11,823 nt of DNA from Hydrogenophilales bacterium RIFOXYD1_FULL_62_11 (GTDB taxonomy: Bacteria > Pseudomonadota > Gammaproteobacteria > Burkholderiales > Thiobacillaceae), in the NCBI GenBank assembly GCA_001802655.1, contig MGZO01000041.1, positions 7,997 to 19,819 on the forward strand, written 5' to 3'. Made by a program: the position numbers and the translations under genes. The first letter of the stretch is position 1; each line of letters starts with the position of its first letter. The notes beneath the pieces are model-generated. The model was not told the origin of the DNA. It made no database searches and saw only the letters and a list, made by a program, of their open reading frames with translations. Positions 1-6,901 of the stretch are shown here, piece after piece.

Positions 1-13
1 AATGGGTACGGAT

Positions 14-1036
14 TCAGGTGCTTACCGCACCGCCCAGCGCCCGCGCCCGCAACTGTCCGCAACCGCCCTCCACGTCCTGCCCCGCCGAGTGGCGCAGCTT
101 GGTGAGCACGCCGCGCCGGTGCAGGCTGCGCGCCATCTCGGCCGCGCGCTCCCAGCTTGGGCGCCGGAAGTCGAAACCTTCGCCCCCCTCAACACTGTTG
201 TAGGGGATCAGGTTCATCACCGCGTATTTGCCGGCCAGTAATCTTGCAATGCCATCCAGCTCGGCCTCGCTGTCGTTGATCCCTTCGAGCAGCGTCCACT
301 GGTACTGGATCGGGTAGCCGGTGCGGCGGGCATAGGCCTCGCCCAGCTCGATCAGTTCAGCGGGCGCGATGTCCGCCGCCTTGGGCAGCAGGCGCCGACG
401 CAATTCATGATCCGTGGTATGCAGCGAGAGCGCGAGCGCAGGCTTCACCGTGGACTGCGGCAGGCGCTCGAACACGCGCCGGTCGCCGACGGTCGAGAAG
501 ACCAGGTTCTTGTGGCCGATGCCGCCTTCCACACCCAGCAGTTCGATCGCCTCCAGCACGTTGTCCAGATTGTGGGCCGGTTCGCCCATGCCCATGAACA
601 CGACCTTCTTCACCGCGCGGCGGCTGCGCGCCAGCACCACCTGCGCCACGATCTCCGCGCTGCTCACCTGGCGCAGCAAACCGGCGCGGCCGGTCATGCA
701 GAACAAACAGCCCACCGCACAGCCGACCTGGGTGGACACGCACAGGCCGTCGCGCGGCAGCAGCACGGTCTCCACCGTCTGGCCGTCCGCCAGCCTTACC
801 AGCAGGCGGGCCGAGCCATCCTCGCCGGCGTGCTCGGAATGCACCCGCGCCAGCACGTTCAGTTCATCGAACAAGCCCGGCAGCTCATTGCGCACCGCCA
901 GCGGCAGAAAGTCTTCGGCGCGCCGCCGCCTGGTGTCGAGCGAGCGCCCCTGAACCCATGCACGCAGCACGCGCCCCTCATGGCATGGGGCCGCGCCCAG
1001 ATCGCGCAGACGTTGTCGGAGTTGTGGAAGTCGCAT
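14..1036 (-). CDS. RlmN/Cfr-family radical SAM RNA methyltransferase (RlmN paralogue)
   Basis: The product (340 residues from this start) belongs to the RlmN/Cfr family, which methylates C2 or C8 of adenine 2503 in 23S rRNA, RlmN also acting on tRNA. Visible motifs: the radical SAM cluster CxxxCxxC in VGCAVGCLFC (Cys106, 110, 113), the conserved Cys99 just before it (LCVSTQVGC), the SAM-binding MGMGEP near 148-153, SLHTT near 204, and the C-terminal GGCGQL with the methyl-carrying Cys326. All cysteines needed for the two-step RlmN mechanism are therefore present. It differs from typical RlmN in VEGGCGQL instead of DIDAACGQL, which suggests a paralogue rather than housekeeping RlmN. The ATG at 1036 fits the family N-terminus but lacks a good ribosome binding site. 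A GTG at 1093 has GGAG eight bases upstream and would add 19 poorly conserved-looking residues. It lies 3' of the GGDEF-EAL gene, probably in one transcript. Target nucleotide unknown. Confidence 0.9.
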   Translation of the reverse strand: MRLPQLRQRLRDLGAAPCHEGRVLRAWVQGRSLDTRRRRAEDFLPLAVRNELPGLFDELNVLARVHSEHAGEDGSARLLVRLADGQTVETVLLPRDGLCVSTQVGCAVGCLFCMTGRAGLLRQVSSAEIVAQVVLARSRRAVKKVVFMGMGEPAHNLDNVLEAIELLGVEGGIGHKNLVFSTVGDRRVFERLPQSTVKPALALSLHTTDHELRRRLLPKAADIAPAELIELGEAYARRTGYPIQYQWTLLEGINDSEAELDGIARLLAGKYAVMNLIPYNSVEGGEGFDFRRPSWERAAEMARSLHRRGVLTKLRHSAGQDVEGGCGQLRARALGGAVST

Positions 1037-1117
1037 GGTGGTGTGGAGGGTAGCACGGGGGGCTTCGCCGAATCGGGGCAGGCTACGACACACTCGCGCG
1101 GCTCCGCAGGGGAGCGT

Positions 1118-3496
1118 TCAGGTGTCGTGTTGCTGCGCCATTTCCCGCAGCAAGTGTTCGATCTCGTCCGCCCGCGCGGGCTTGCAGAAGTGATGGCCCT
1201 GGATTTCGTCGCAGTGATGCGACAGCAGGAATTCGCGTTGCGCGTCGGTTTCCACACCCTCGGCTATCACCTTGCGTTTCATGCTGTGTGTCAGCGAAAT
1301 AATGGCGGACGAGATCGCCGCATCCTCCGGATCGGTGGTGATGCCCTGTACGAAGGACTGATGGATCTTGATCTTCTCGATCGGAAAGCGTTTGAGGTAG
1401 CTCAGCGAGGAATAGCCGGTCCCGAAGTCGTCGATGGAGAACCGCACGCCGAGGTCATTCAGTTGTTCCATCACGCCGATGCTCGCTTCGACGTTGAACA
1501 TCGCCAGGCCCTCGGTGATTTCGAGCTCCAGATGATCGGCCGGCAATCCGCTTTCCTGCAACACGGCGCAGATTCGATCCACCAGGTCCTTTTGCCGGAA
1601 CTGCCGCGGCGACAGGTTGACCGCGACCGGCGCCGAGCTCAGGCCCTCGTCCATCCAAGCTCGGGCCTGCATGCACGCGGTGCGCAGCACCCATTCGCCG
1701 AGCGGCACGATCAGGCCGGTTTCCTCGGCGAGCGGAATGAAGTCGGCCGGCATCAGCAATCCGCGGCGCGGATGCTGCCAGCGCACCAGCGCTTCCATGC
1801 CGGTGATCCTGCCGGTGCTCAGCTGGACCTGCGGCTGGTAATGAACCAACAGTTCGCCAGTGTCGATCGCGTGGCGCAAATCGGTCTCGAGCTCGAGGCG
1901 CTCGACGGCCAGCGTGGTCAACTCCTCGGTATAGAACTGGTAGGTGTCCCGCCCCTGGTCCTTGGCCCGATACAGTGCGCTGTCGGCATTCTTGAACAGC
2001 GTCACGACGTCTTCGCCGTCCCTGGGATACACGCTGATGCCGATGCTGCAGGTGACGAAGACCTCGTGGCCGAACAGCACGGCCTTCTCGGACAGCGCGC
2101 CGAGGATTTTCCGGGCGACGCCGCTCGCCGCGGCGGCGTCGTCCAGATCCTCCAGCAGGATCGTGAACTCGTCGCCGCCGACTCGGCTGATCGTATCCTC
2201 GTCGCGCACGCATTTCCTGAGCCGGTCGGCGACCTGCTGCAACAGCAGGTCGCCCGCAGGATGACCCAGCGTGTCGTTGATGTACTTGAAGCGGTCGAGG
2301 TCCAGAAACAGCACCGCCATCTGCTTCTCGTTCCTGCGCGCCCGCGCCAGCGCATGGTCCGCGCGCGCGTTGAGCAGCAGCCGGTTGGGCAGGCCAGTCA
2401 GCGGATCGTGGTGGGCCAGCTGGTCCAGTCGCGCCTCGGACTCCTTGAGCACGGAGATGTCGGAAAACACGCTGACATGGTTCGTCACACGGTCGTCGTC
2501 GTCACGGACGACGCTGACGCTGAGCCACGCCGGATACTCCTCGCCGTTCTTGCGCCGGTCCCGGGTTTCGCCTTGCCAGTGGCCGCTTTCCCTGACCGCC
2601 TCGCCCATGTGCCGGTAGAACGCGGCGTCATCGCGCGGCGCGTGCAGCATCGCCGGGGTGCGGCCAACGATGTCGTCCGCGCTGTAGCCGGTGATCTCGA
2701 CGAACGCGCGATTGACTGCCACCACGTGGTGGGCCGCGTCCGCGATGATCACGCCCTCCTTCGTGTTTTCGAAGACCGTCGCCGCCTGCCGCAGCGCCTC
2801 GTTCGAGCGCGTCAGCCGCGTCGCGTAGCCGCCGATCTCGCGCTCGACCCGCCGCGCCACCCACGCCATCAGCCCGCTGAGTAGCAGCAGCGCGGCGCCG
2901 GCGATGGCGACCTGCCCGCGCACGCGGTCCCAGAAAATGCGGTTCACGTCGTCGACGTAAACGCCCGAGCCGACGACCCATCCCCAGGGCAGGAAACCCT
3001 TTACGTAGGAGATTTTCGGGACCGGGCGCGTGAACCCCGGCTTGGGCCACAGGTAATCGACGGCGCCCTCGCCACGCTTGCGCACGGTCTCGGCGAATTC
3101 GACGAACAGCCGCTTGCCGGTCGGATCGGTGTAGCCCGACAGGTCGCGGCCCTCCAGCTCCGGCATCACCGGATGCATCACCATGCTCGGCTGCAGATCA
3201 TTGATCCAGAAATATTCGTTGCCGTCATAACGCATCGCCCGTATCGCCTCGATCGCCGCGCGCTGCGCCTGCGCCTCGGTCAGCGTGCCCGCCTGCTGCA
3301 AACTACGAAAGTGATGCAAGACGCCGTACGCCGACTCGACCAGATGACGCGTCTTGGTTGCGCGGTCCTCCATCAGGCTGGAGCGCTCGTGCAGCAACGC
3401 CAGCGTGGCAATCGACAGCATCGCCACGAACGCCACCGCCACGATCAGGAACAACCGCGGCCTCAGATTGAAATCTGACGCAGGTTCACGCTTCAT
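1118..3496 (-). CDS. Cache-PAS-GGDEF-EAL membrane sensor for cyclic di-GMP turnover
   Basis: A 792-residue inner-membrane signalling protein. Order: membrane helix about 13-35; periplasmic single Cache domain about 37-185 with the NEYFWIND...HP and GWVVGSGVYVDDV signatures; second helix about 194-214; PAS about 236-348; GGDEF about 354-520; EAL about 535-785. The cyclase site is canonical (RVGGDEF, 438-444) and the product-inhibition site RxxD is intact five residues before it (Arg431, Asp434). The EAL half keeps Glu568-Ala-Leu, Asn627, Glu659, Asp689-Asp690 in DDFGTGYSS, Lys710, Glu746 and Gln766. The usual KID motif reads KIH (His712), and QGY reads QGH. Both activities are possible; which one dominates cannot be told from sequence. 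The ATG overlaps the end of the upstream small ORF by 11 bp and has only a weak ribosome binding site, suggesting translational coupling. The RlmN-like gene follows. Ligand of the Cache domain is unknown. Confidence 0.96.
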   Translation of the reverse strand: MKREPASDFNLRPRLFLIVAVAFVAMLSIATLALLHERSSLMEDRATKTRHLVESAYGVLHHFRSLQQAGTLTEAQAQRAAIEAIRAMRYDGNEYFWINDLQPSMVMHPVMPELEGRDLSGYTDPTGKRLFVEFAETVRKRGEGAVDYLWPKPGFTRPVPKISYVKGFLPWGWVVGSGVYVDDVNRIFWDRVRGQVAIAGAALLLLSGLMAWVARRVEREIGGYATRLTRSNEALRQAATVFENTKEGVIIADAAHHVVAVNRAFVEITGYSADDIVGRTPAMLHAPRDDAAFYRHMGEAVRESGHWQGETRDRRKNGEEYPAWLSVSVVRDDDDRVTNHVSVFSDISVLKESEARLDQLAHHDPLTGLPNRLLLNARADHALARARRNEKQMAVLFLDLDRFKYINDTLGHPAGDLLLQQVADRLRKCVRDEDTISRVGGDEFTILLEDLDDAAAASGVARKILGALSEKAVLFGHEVFVTCSIGISVYPRDGEDVVTLFKNADSALYRAKDQGRDTYQFYTEELTTLAVERLELETDLRHAIDTGELLVHYQPQVQLSTGRITGMEALVRWQHPRRGLLMPADFIPLAEETGLIVPLGEWVLRTACMQARAWMDEGLSSAPVAVNLSPRQFRQKDLVDRICAVLQESGLPADHLELEITEGLAMFNVEASIGVMEQLNDLGVRFSIDDFGTGYSSLSYLKRFPIEKIKIHQSFVQGITTDPEDAAISSAIISLTHSMKRKVIAEGVETDAQREFLLSHHCDEIQGHHFCKPARADEIEHLLREMAQQHDT

Positions 3497-3704
3497 GGCT
3501 TGGCCAGGTCACCCGGTCCCGGGGCTCAGCCTCCCCGCGCTGGATCGCATTTCTCTGCGCCGCGACCACCGCGTCGTAGTTGGCGATCTGCCCGTTGAGT
3601 GGCGAAAGTGCCGGCATACCATCAAGCGGCCGGAGGCTGCCACGTTGTACTTCCTGCACCATCTGGAAGTGCTGATAGACCACCTGTTGCTGTTGGTTGA
3701 GCAT
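3486..3704 (-). CDS. Small hypothetical protein, 72 residues, overlapping the GGDEF-EAL start
   Basis: I do not recognise this family. From the ATG at 3704 the frame gives 72 residues beginning MLNQQQQVVYQHFQMVQEVQ, a Gln-rich probable helix, then a stretch with LNGQIANYDAVVAAQRNAIQ. The codons look genuine, with many C/G third positions and few rare codons. Its stop lies inside the GGDEF-EAL gene (11-bp overlap), the pattern of coupled genes. The same frame is open further upstream to 3800, but the only strong ribosome binding site (AGGAG at about 3782-3786) serves an ATG at 3778 in a different frame, and that frame stops at 3707. Either this is a short downstream gene started at the ATG 3704 or TTG 3710, or a longer secreted protein broken by a single-base shift between about 3710 and 3770. 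Coding is likely; the exact start is uncertain. Confidence 0.5.
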   Translation of the reverse strand: MLNQQQQVVYQHFQMVQEVQRGSLRPLDGMPALSPLNGQIANYDAVVAAQRNAIQRGEAEPRDRVTWPSHEA

Positions 3705-3706
3705 AG

Positions 3707-3789
3707 TCAAGGCGCTTCGGTTGTCGGTTGCGGCGGCGAACTCAGCGGCAGCTGTAATGCATAGATGAGGCGGCGCATGGCTCCTCCGT
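3707..3789 (-). promoter_or_regulatory. Strong ribosome binding site plus 23-codon leader ORF
   Basis: ACGGAGGAG stands a few bases before an ATG at 3778 on the minus strand, the best ribosome binding site in the left block. The frame reads MRRLIYALQLPLSSPPQPT and stops at 3707, three bases before the ATG at 3704 of the next ORF (sequence TTGACTATG). The start resembles the N-terminus of a signal peptide. It may be a true leader peptide that couples translation to the 72-residue ORF, or the detached 5' end of that gene after a frameshift. The sequence alone does not decide. Confidence 0.4.
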
Positions 3790-3800
3790 AAACGAAACAA

Positions 3801-4147
3801 ATGCCTTCAATATAGATAAGGCGCAGAAATCCAGCACGCGGGTTGTTTTTCGGTTGAACGAAGGTTGGGAGGTTGTCGCCTTCTTCTTCACGTCCCATTC
3901 GAAGTACGCCTTGGCGCGTTTGCACAGTCGACCCTACGGTAACCCAGAATGGGAAACCAAGGTGCCTGAGCCCATTCATGCTTGCTGCCCATGTAGTAAA
4001 TTCTGCGCGACCGAATGCGATCGGATGGGTTAATGCAAGACCTACCCCCGTCACACGTCCACTCAGCAAAAGACAAGACCTCGTTTTTCCATCAGGCGCC
4101 TGTGATCAAATCCGTCCGCAGGGCGTTACAGCTGAGCTAACCCGGTA
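3801..4147. other. Intergenic stretch of about 350 bp with no recognised gene
   Basis: Both strands have open frames here (for example minus 3707-4069 and plus 3873-4205), but neither has a recognisable domain, a good ribosome binding site or convincing codon use, and base composition is visibly less GC-rich than the flanking genes. It would contain the promoter of the small ORF/GGDEF-EAL unit on the minus strand; a TATATT about 40 bases before the leader ATG is the only -10-like element I see, without a convincing -35 partner. A perfect 10-bp palindrome, CAGGCGCCTG, lies at 4093-4102. The 3' end (4121-4143) forms a weak bulged stem just after the cyclase stop. Confidence 0.5.
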
Positions 4148-5173
4148 CTACGCCTCGCAAGGATGCGCCTTAACCGCGTTACGGCCCGCCGCTTTCGCCT
4201 GGTAAAGCGCGACATCGGCCCGGCGGACGATGTCGTCTATGCCCGTATCATCCGGATGGCTTCTGCATAGCCCGGCGCTCATGGACAGGATGGCGCTGCC
4301 GTTCGGCGCACAAAGATTCACCTGATTCACCTCATCGCGGATTCTTTCAGCCAGCAAGAACGCCCCGGACTGTGCCGTGCCGGGCAACAACAGCCTGAAT
4401 TCATCGCCCCCCGTTCTGGCAAAAATATCCTGCTCGCGCAGATTGGCCCTGACGACCTGGACGAATTTCCGCAGCGCGTCGTCCCCCGTCTCGTGGCCGA
4501 GCGTGTCGTTGATCTGCTTGAAGTGGTCGAGATCGAGCACCAGCAGCGAGAACGCTTCGCCGGTACGCTTGAAGCGCGCGAATTCCTGGTCGGCCAACTC
4601 GTAGAAAGTGCGCAGATTCACCGCACCGGTCAGGAAATCCTCCCGGGCCGCCTTGGAAAGTTCGTTTTCCAGACGCTTGCGCTCGGTAATGTCGAGTATC
4701 ACCCCCGAGATGCCATCGGGATTGCCTTCCGCACTGTGGAACACCGACTTGTAGAAGATGACATCGCGGTGGCTTCCGTCGGCGTAGCGCACACTTGTTT
4801 CGTAGGTTTGCGTGCCACCGTCGGCGATCAGATCGCGATCAGCCTTCTCGTAGATGGCGGCCAAATCGGCAGGGGCAACGTCATGCACGGAAGCGCCAAT
4901 AATCCGGGCGCGCGGCAGGCCAATATATTGCTCAAATGCGCGATTGCAGGCCATGTAGCGGCAGTCCGCGTCCTTGATGAAGATCGGGCTGGGCAGCATA
5001 TCAATCGCATTCTGAATCCGCCGGAGCATATCCGGGTCAGCTTGTTCGTCTCTCAATTCCAGGAGTCTCCCTAATGCCTCATCCCTGCGCGCGCTGACAC
5101 GGCGCCAAACGGCAACCGGGCGCGAAGGAAAATATCCTGCAATGTAACACCGGCCTTCGCCCCGGGTCAGCAT
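4148..5173 (-). CDS. PAS-GGDEF diguanylate cyclase
   Basis: Probable cytoplasmic diguanylate cyclase making cyclic di-GMP from two GTP. Taking the ATG at 5173 gives 341 residues: a poorly conserved N-terminus, one PAS domain about 52-165 (DMLPSPIFIKD, NRAFEQYIGL, GVILDITERKRLE), then GGDEF about 172-335. The active site is canonical (RTGGDEF, 253-259) and the inhibitory RxxD is present as REQD five residues before GGDEF. LDLDHFKQINDTLGH is intact. No membrane helix is visible. The late motif LSMSAGLCRS departs slightly from the usual SxGV pattern. The start is unsettled: an in-frame TTG at 5257 gives a Cys/Arg-rich, unconvincing extension; a TTG at 5056 has GGGAGA nine bases upstream and begins closer to the PAS domain. 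It stands alone, separated from the lipoprotein gene upstream by about 300 bp. Confidence 0.93.
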   Translation of the reverse strand: MLTRGEGRCYIAGYFPSRPVAVWRRVSARRDEALGRLLELRDEQADPDMLRRIQNAIDMLPSPIFIKDADCRYMACNRAFEQYIGLPRARIIGASVHDVAPADLAAIYEKADRDLIADGGTQTYETSVRYADGSHRDVIFYKSVFHSAEGNPDGISGVILDITERKRLENELSKAAREDFLTGAVNLRTFYELADQEFARFKRTGEAFSLLVLDLDHFKQINDTLGHETGDDALRKFVQVVRANLREQDIFARTGGDEFRLLLPGTAQSGAFLLAERIRDEVNQVNLCAPNGSAILSMSAGLCRSHPDDTGIDDIVRRADVALYQAKAAGRNAVKAHPCEA

Positions 5174-5314
5174 GCGGCCGAATGGGGGGCATGCAAGCCC
5201 TTGCCTCGCGCAGGGCCGACGCACCCCCATCGCGAAAAGACAAATCAGTTCAGCCAAGCCTCTTTAACGGACCCGAAGTCGGGTGAGTGAATGGCAAAAG
5301 GCAAGGCTTGACCC

Positions 5315-5357
5315 TGGAGTTTGCTGGGGTTTGCTGCTGCTGGCGTTTGCTGGAGTT
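5315..5357. repeat. Imperfect short repeats of a GTTTGCTGG-like unit
   Basis: Between the cyclase and the lipoprotein gene, TTTGCTG occurs three times in about 35 bases (TGGAGTTTGCTGG, GGTTTGCTGCTG, GCGTTTGCTGG), followed by TGGAGTTTTC. Spacing is irregular. It could be slippage-derived or a clustered binding site; there is no further support for either. Confidence 0.35.
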
Positions 5358-5369
5358 TTCTATCGTTCC

Positions 5370-5396
5370 TTAATGGAGTCTGACTGACTCCATTAA
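5370..5396. repeat. Perfect 11-bp-arm inverted repeat (hairpin or operator)
   Basis: TTAATGGAGTC (5370-5380) is followed by the 5-base spacer TGACT and its exact reverse complement GACTCCATTAA (5386-5396). The arms are AT-containing and no T-run follows on either strand, so it is not a textbook intrinsic terminator. It lies about 90 bases past the stop of the lipoprotein gene and upstream of the diguanylate cyclase on the same strand. It could therefore be an operator for the cyclase, an RNA-stabilising 3' hairpin of the lipoprotein transcript, or a relic of a mobile element end. Confidence 0.7.
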
Positions 5397-5485
5397 TCGC
5401 AGTGCTGCAAGCAGCCCGTGACAAAGGAATGCGGCCGAATCGGCCATCCCTCTGGGTTGCAGCGAGAAATGAGTGTTAACACCCC

Positions 5486-6388
5486 CTAGCGATTCTGATA
5501 GCGCTCCTCGTTCTCTTTTTTCTTCCGCTCATACTCTTGTCGGGCATCCCTGTCCTTTTGAACCTGGTCTTGTGGCGCAGCCTTGTGGTCCTTAGCCTTG
5601 CCTTTCGGTTCAGGTTGGGAGCGTTGCAGCTCTTGCTGACGCTGCTGGTCTTTTTGGCGTTGCTGCTCTATCTGACGCTGCTGCTCTTGCTGGCGCTGCT
5701 GCTCTTGCTGGCGCTGCTGGTCTTTCTGGCGCTGCTGGTCTTGCTGGCGCTGCTGCTCTTGCTGGCGCTGCTGCTCTTGCTGGCGCTGCTGCTCTTGCTG
5801 CACACGCGGTTTGAAATACTGCTGCGTGACAGCCTCACGCGGCTGGTAGCGGTACTGCTCGGACCGGATCGTATGCTGCTGCTCTACTGCGCGAGGATAG
5901 CGGTCGCCGGGATAATTCCGCTGGTAAGCCGGCAACGGTGCGGGAGCTGGGGCGGAGCCGCGGTCCCAACGGTCCCACCCGCTTCGACGCTGTTCCCAGT
6001 CGCGACCCCAGTGATCCCCCCAACGTGGCGGCGCGTCGGCACGCCAGCCCCGGAAATACGGCGGAGGCTGGCGATAGTAGCGAACCGGTACGCGCAGCAC
6101 ATAAACCGGCACGTCGTAATAACCCACCCTGTCCCATGGCCCGTCGTACCAGCTGCTCGCATACCAGTTATCGCCCTGGAACACCCAGTAGAGGCCGTCG
6201 TAAAAGAAGTAATTCGAATCCACCCGGGGAGCGTAGTAGACGGGATAGCCCGGTATCCGGACAAGATCCGGGTACGTCGAATAATGGATACCGACCGAGA
6301 CATGGCTGGATGGTTGGTAGGGAGGAGCGGTATAGCAACCCTGGACAAGGGTCATCGATATCGCAATGATCAGGTAGCGTTTTTTCAT
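5486..6388 (-). CDS. Tyr/Trp-rich lipoprotein with Gln/Arg-rich repeat tail
   Basis: A 300-residue predicted lipoprotein. The start at 6388 (MKKRYLIIAISMTLVQGC) gives a short charged N-region, a hydrophobic core and a lipobox ending VQG-Cys18; the open frame upstream to 6454 adds residues that would spoil the signal peptide. Residues about 20-145 are rich in Tyr, Trp, Pro and Gly (DGLYWVFQGDNWYASSWYDGPW), resembling the envelope-associated proteins described as Y/WxxGxW-rich in proteobacteria. Residues about 197-254 are a Gln/Arg/Glu array of QQEQQR hexapeptides, probably a long helix or coiled coil, followed by a Lys/Glu-rich end. The likely place is the outer-membrane inner leaflet or cell surface. 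No enzymatic motif is seen. The ribosome binding site is weak. The neighbour upstream on the same strand is the two-helix membrane protein. Function unknown; a role in envelope stress is inferred from neighbours. Confidence 0.85.
   Translation of the reverse strand: MKKRYLIIAISMTLVQGCYTAPPYQPSSHVSVGIHYSTYPDLVRIPGYPVYYAPRVDSNYFFYDGLYWVFQGDNWYASSWYDGPWDRVGYYDVPVYVLRVPVRYYRQPPPYFRGWRADAPPRWGDHWGRDWEQRRSGWDRWDRGSAPAPAPLPAYQRNYPGDRYPRAVEQQHTIRSEQYRYQPREAVTQQYFKPRVQQEQQRQQEQQRQQEQQRQQDQQRQKDQQRQQEQQRQQEQQRQIEQQRQKDQQRQQELQRSQPEPKGKAKDHKAAPQDQVQKDRDARQEYERKKKENEERYQNR
5641..5802 (-). repeat. Nine tandem 18-bp repeats inside the lipoprotein gene
   Basis: Nine consecutive 18-base units, plus-strand consensus GCTGCTGCTCTTGCTGGC, fill this interval without a gap. 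The units at 5677, 5695, 5749 and 5767 are identical; the others differ by one to a few bases. Each encodes one hexapeptide QQEQQR or a variant (QQDQQR, QKDQQR), so gain or loss of a unit keeps the frame. The near identity of copies points to recent slippage or recombination. Confidence 0.92.
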
Positions 6389-6485
6389 TTTCTGCTCTTT
6401 CTGCTCTTCATTTAATCCCTTGCGCCATGGCCCAACTATCGGGCACGACCCCATTTATCTGGATGGCATGGCTTCACATGATGGC

Positions 6486-6509
6486 GACGCCCCTCCCTGG
6501 AGATGCGTC
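6486..6509 (-). terminator. Weak hairpin at the end of the mini membrane protein gene
   Basis: On the minus strand GACGC (6505-6509) and GCGTC (6486-6490) can pair around an inner CTCC/GGAG stem, at the stop codon of the 63-residue gene. There is no U-run, so this is at best a weak terminator or an attenuating hairpin before the lipoprotein gene. Confidence 0.25.
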
Positions 6510-6699
6510 AGCCGCCAACACGAATGTTGCCCAGCGAACCGATCACGCCGAACACCTGTAGCAACCATATAACGACAACAATGACGACGACGATATTCAG
6601 GATCTGTTTGATCTTTGAGTCCATGGGGATATAGGTGTTAACGAGCCAAAGCAGCACGCCAATCACAATCAAGACGACGACCAAGTTAATCAGGGGCAT
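6508..6699 (-). CDS. Thivi_2564-type small membrane protein
   Basis: A 63-residue protein with two hydrophobic segments, about 3-23 (INLVVVLIVIGVLLWLV) and about 33-52 (ILNIVVVIVVVIWLLQVFGV), joined by the short polar turn NTYIPMDSKIKQ. This pattern, including LLWLVNTYIPMD, matches the widespread small proteobacterial membrane protein family named after Thivi_2564; its function is not known. The start has a good ribosome binding site (GGAG seven bases before the ATG). It lies upstream of the lipoprotein gene on the same strand, about 120 bp apart, and divergent from the EamA transporter. Members often sit with other small stress-related membrane proteins, which fits this region. Confidence 0.88.
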   Translation of the reverse strand: MPLINLVVVLIVIGVLLWLVNTYIPMDSKIKQILNIVVVIVVVIWLLQVFGVIGSLGNIRVGG

Positions 6700-6901
6700 A
6701 CAGATTCTCCGGTGGGGTTATCAATCATCAAGGGCAGCGGCCGAATCCAATAGTCGAGCATGCTGATCCCCCTTGGATACTTTCAATATAGTAGGCAATT
6801 GCGATTAGCTGTTCTGTTCGACAGCGAACATAGCAAAGCCACTGCCGCAGCGGCAGACAGTGGTAATGTGGGCACTACTGCTTATCCCAGACGCTCACCG
6901 C
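6700..6901. other. Divergent intergenic region between the mini membrane protein and the EamA transporter
   Basis: About 200 bp that must hold the promoters of the minus-strand pair and the plus-strand transporter. It is AT-richer around 6770-6810, where TATAGT (plus) and TATATT (minus) overlap; neither has a -35 element at normal spacing that I can defend. A compact hairpin occupies 6842-6856. Confidence 0.4.
6842..6856. repeat. Short perfect inverted repeat before the transporter gene
   Basis: CTGCCGC and GCGGCAG are exact reverse complements around a single A, within CCACTG...CAGTGG (6839-6862), which offers an alternative outer pairing. It directly precedes the upstream candidate starts of the transporter (GTG 6860, ATG 6866) and would occlude any ribosome binding site there, favouring the ATG at 6902. 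Confidence 0.5.

Noticed and set aside
407..2884. An 825-codon open frame on the plus strand
   Set aside because: It lies antisense to the RlmN-like and GGDEF-EAL genes, both with unmistakable motifs; the long frame is a by-product of GC-rich codon use. Its His/Arg/Gln-rich translation has no domain.
4121..4143. Possible terminator hairpin or integron attC-like core
   Set aside because: The stem is only about six pairs with a bulge and no T-run, and the sequences do not fit the RYYYAAC/GTTRRRY cores of attC.
4085..4150. tRNA-like D-arm sequence on the minus strand (TTAGCTCAGCTG)
   Set aside because: The rest does not fold as a cloverleaf: no matching D-stem partner, no anticodon stem and no GTTCGANTC T-loop at the right distance. 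Coincidence or a very old relic.
4828..5173. A c-di-GMP riboswitch ahead of the diguanylate cyclase
   Set aside because: I looked for the conserved GEMM core pairing elements in the region before the PAS domain and upstream to 5485 and did not find them.
5537..6415. A plus-strand frame rich in Leu runs that looks like a membrane protein
   Set aside because: It is the complement of the Gln/Arg repeats of the lipoprotein gene; the Leu runs come from reading CTG/CTC/TTG units of the 18-bp repeat.
6860..6901. Longer N-terminus for the EamA transporter (GTG 6860 or ATG 6866)
   Set aside because: A perfect hairpin directly precedes these codons, no ribosome binding site is available, and the family N-terminus begins at the ATG at 6902.
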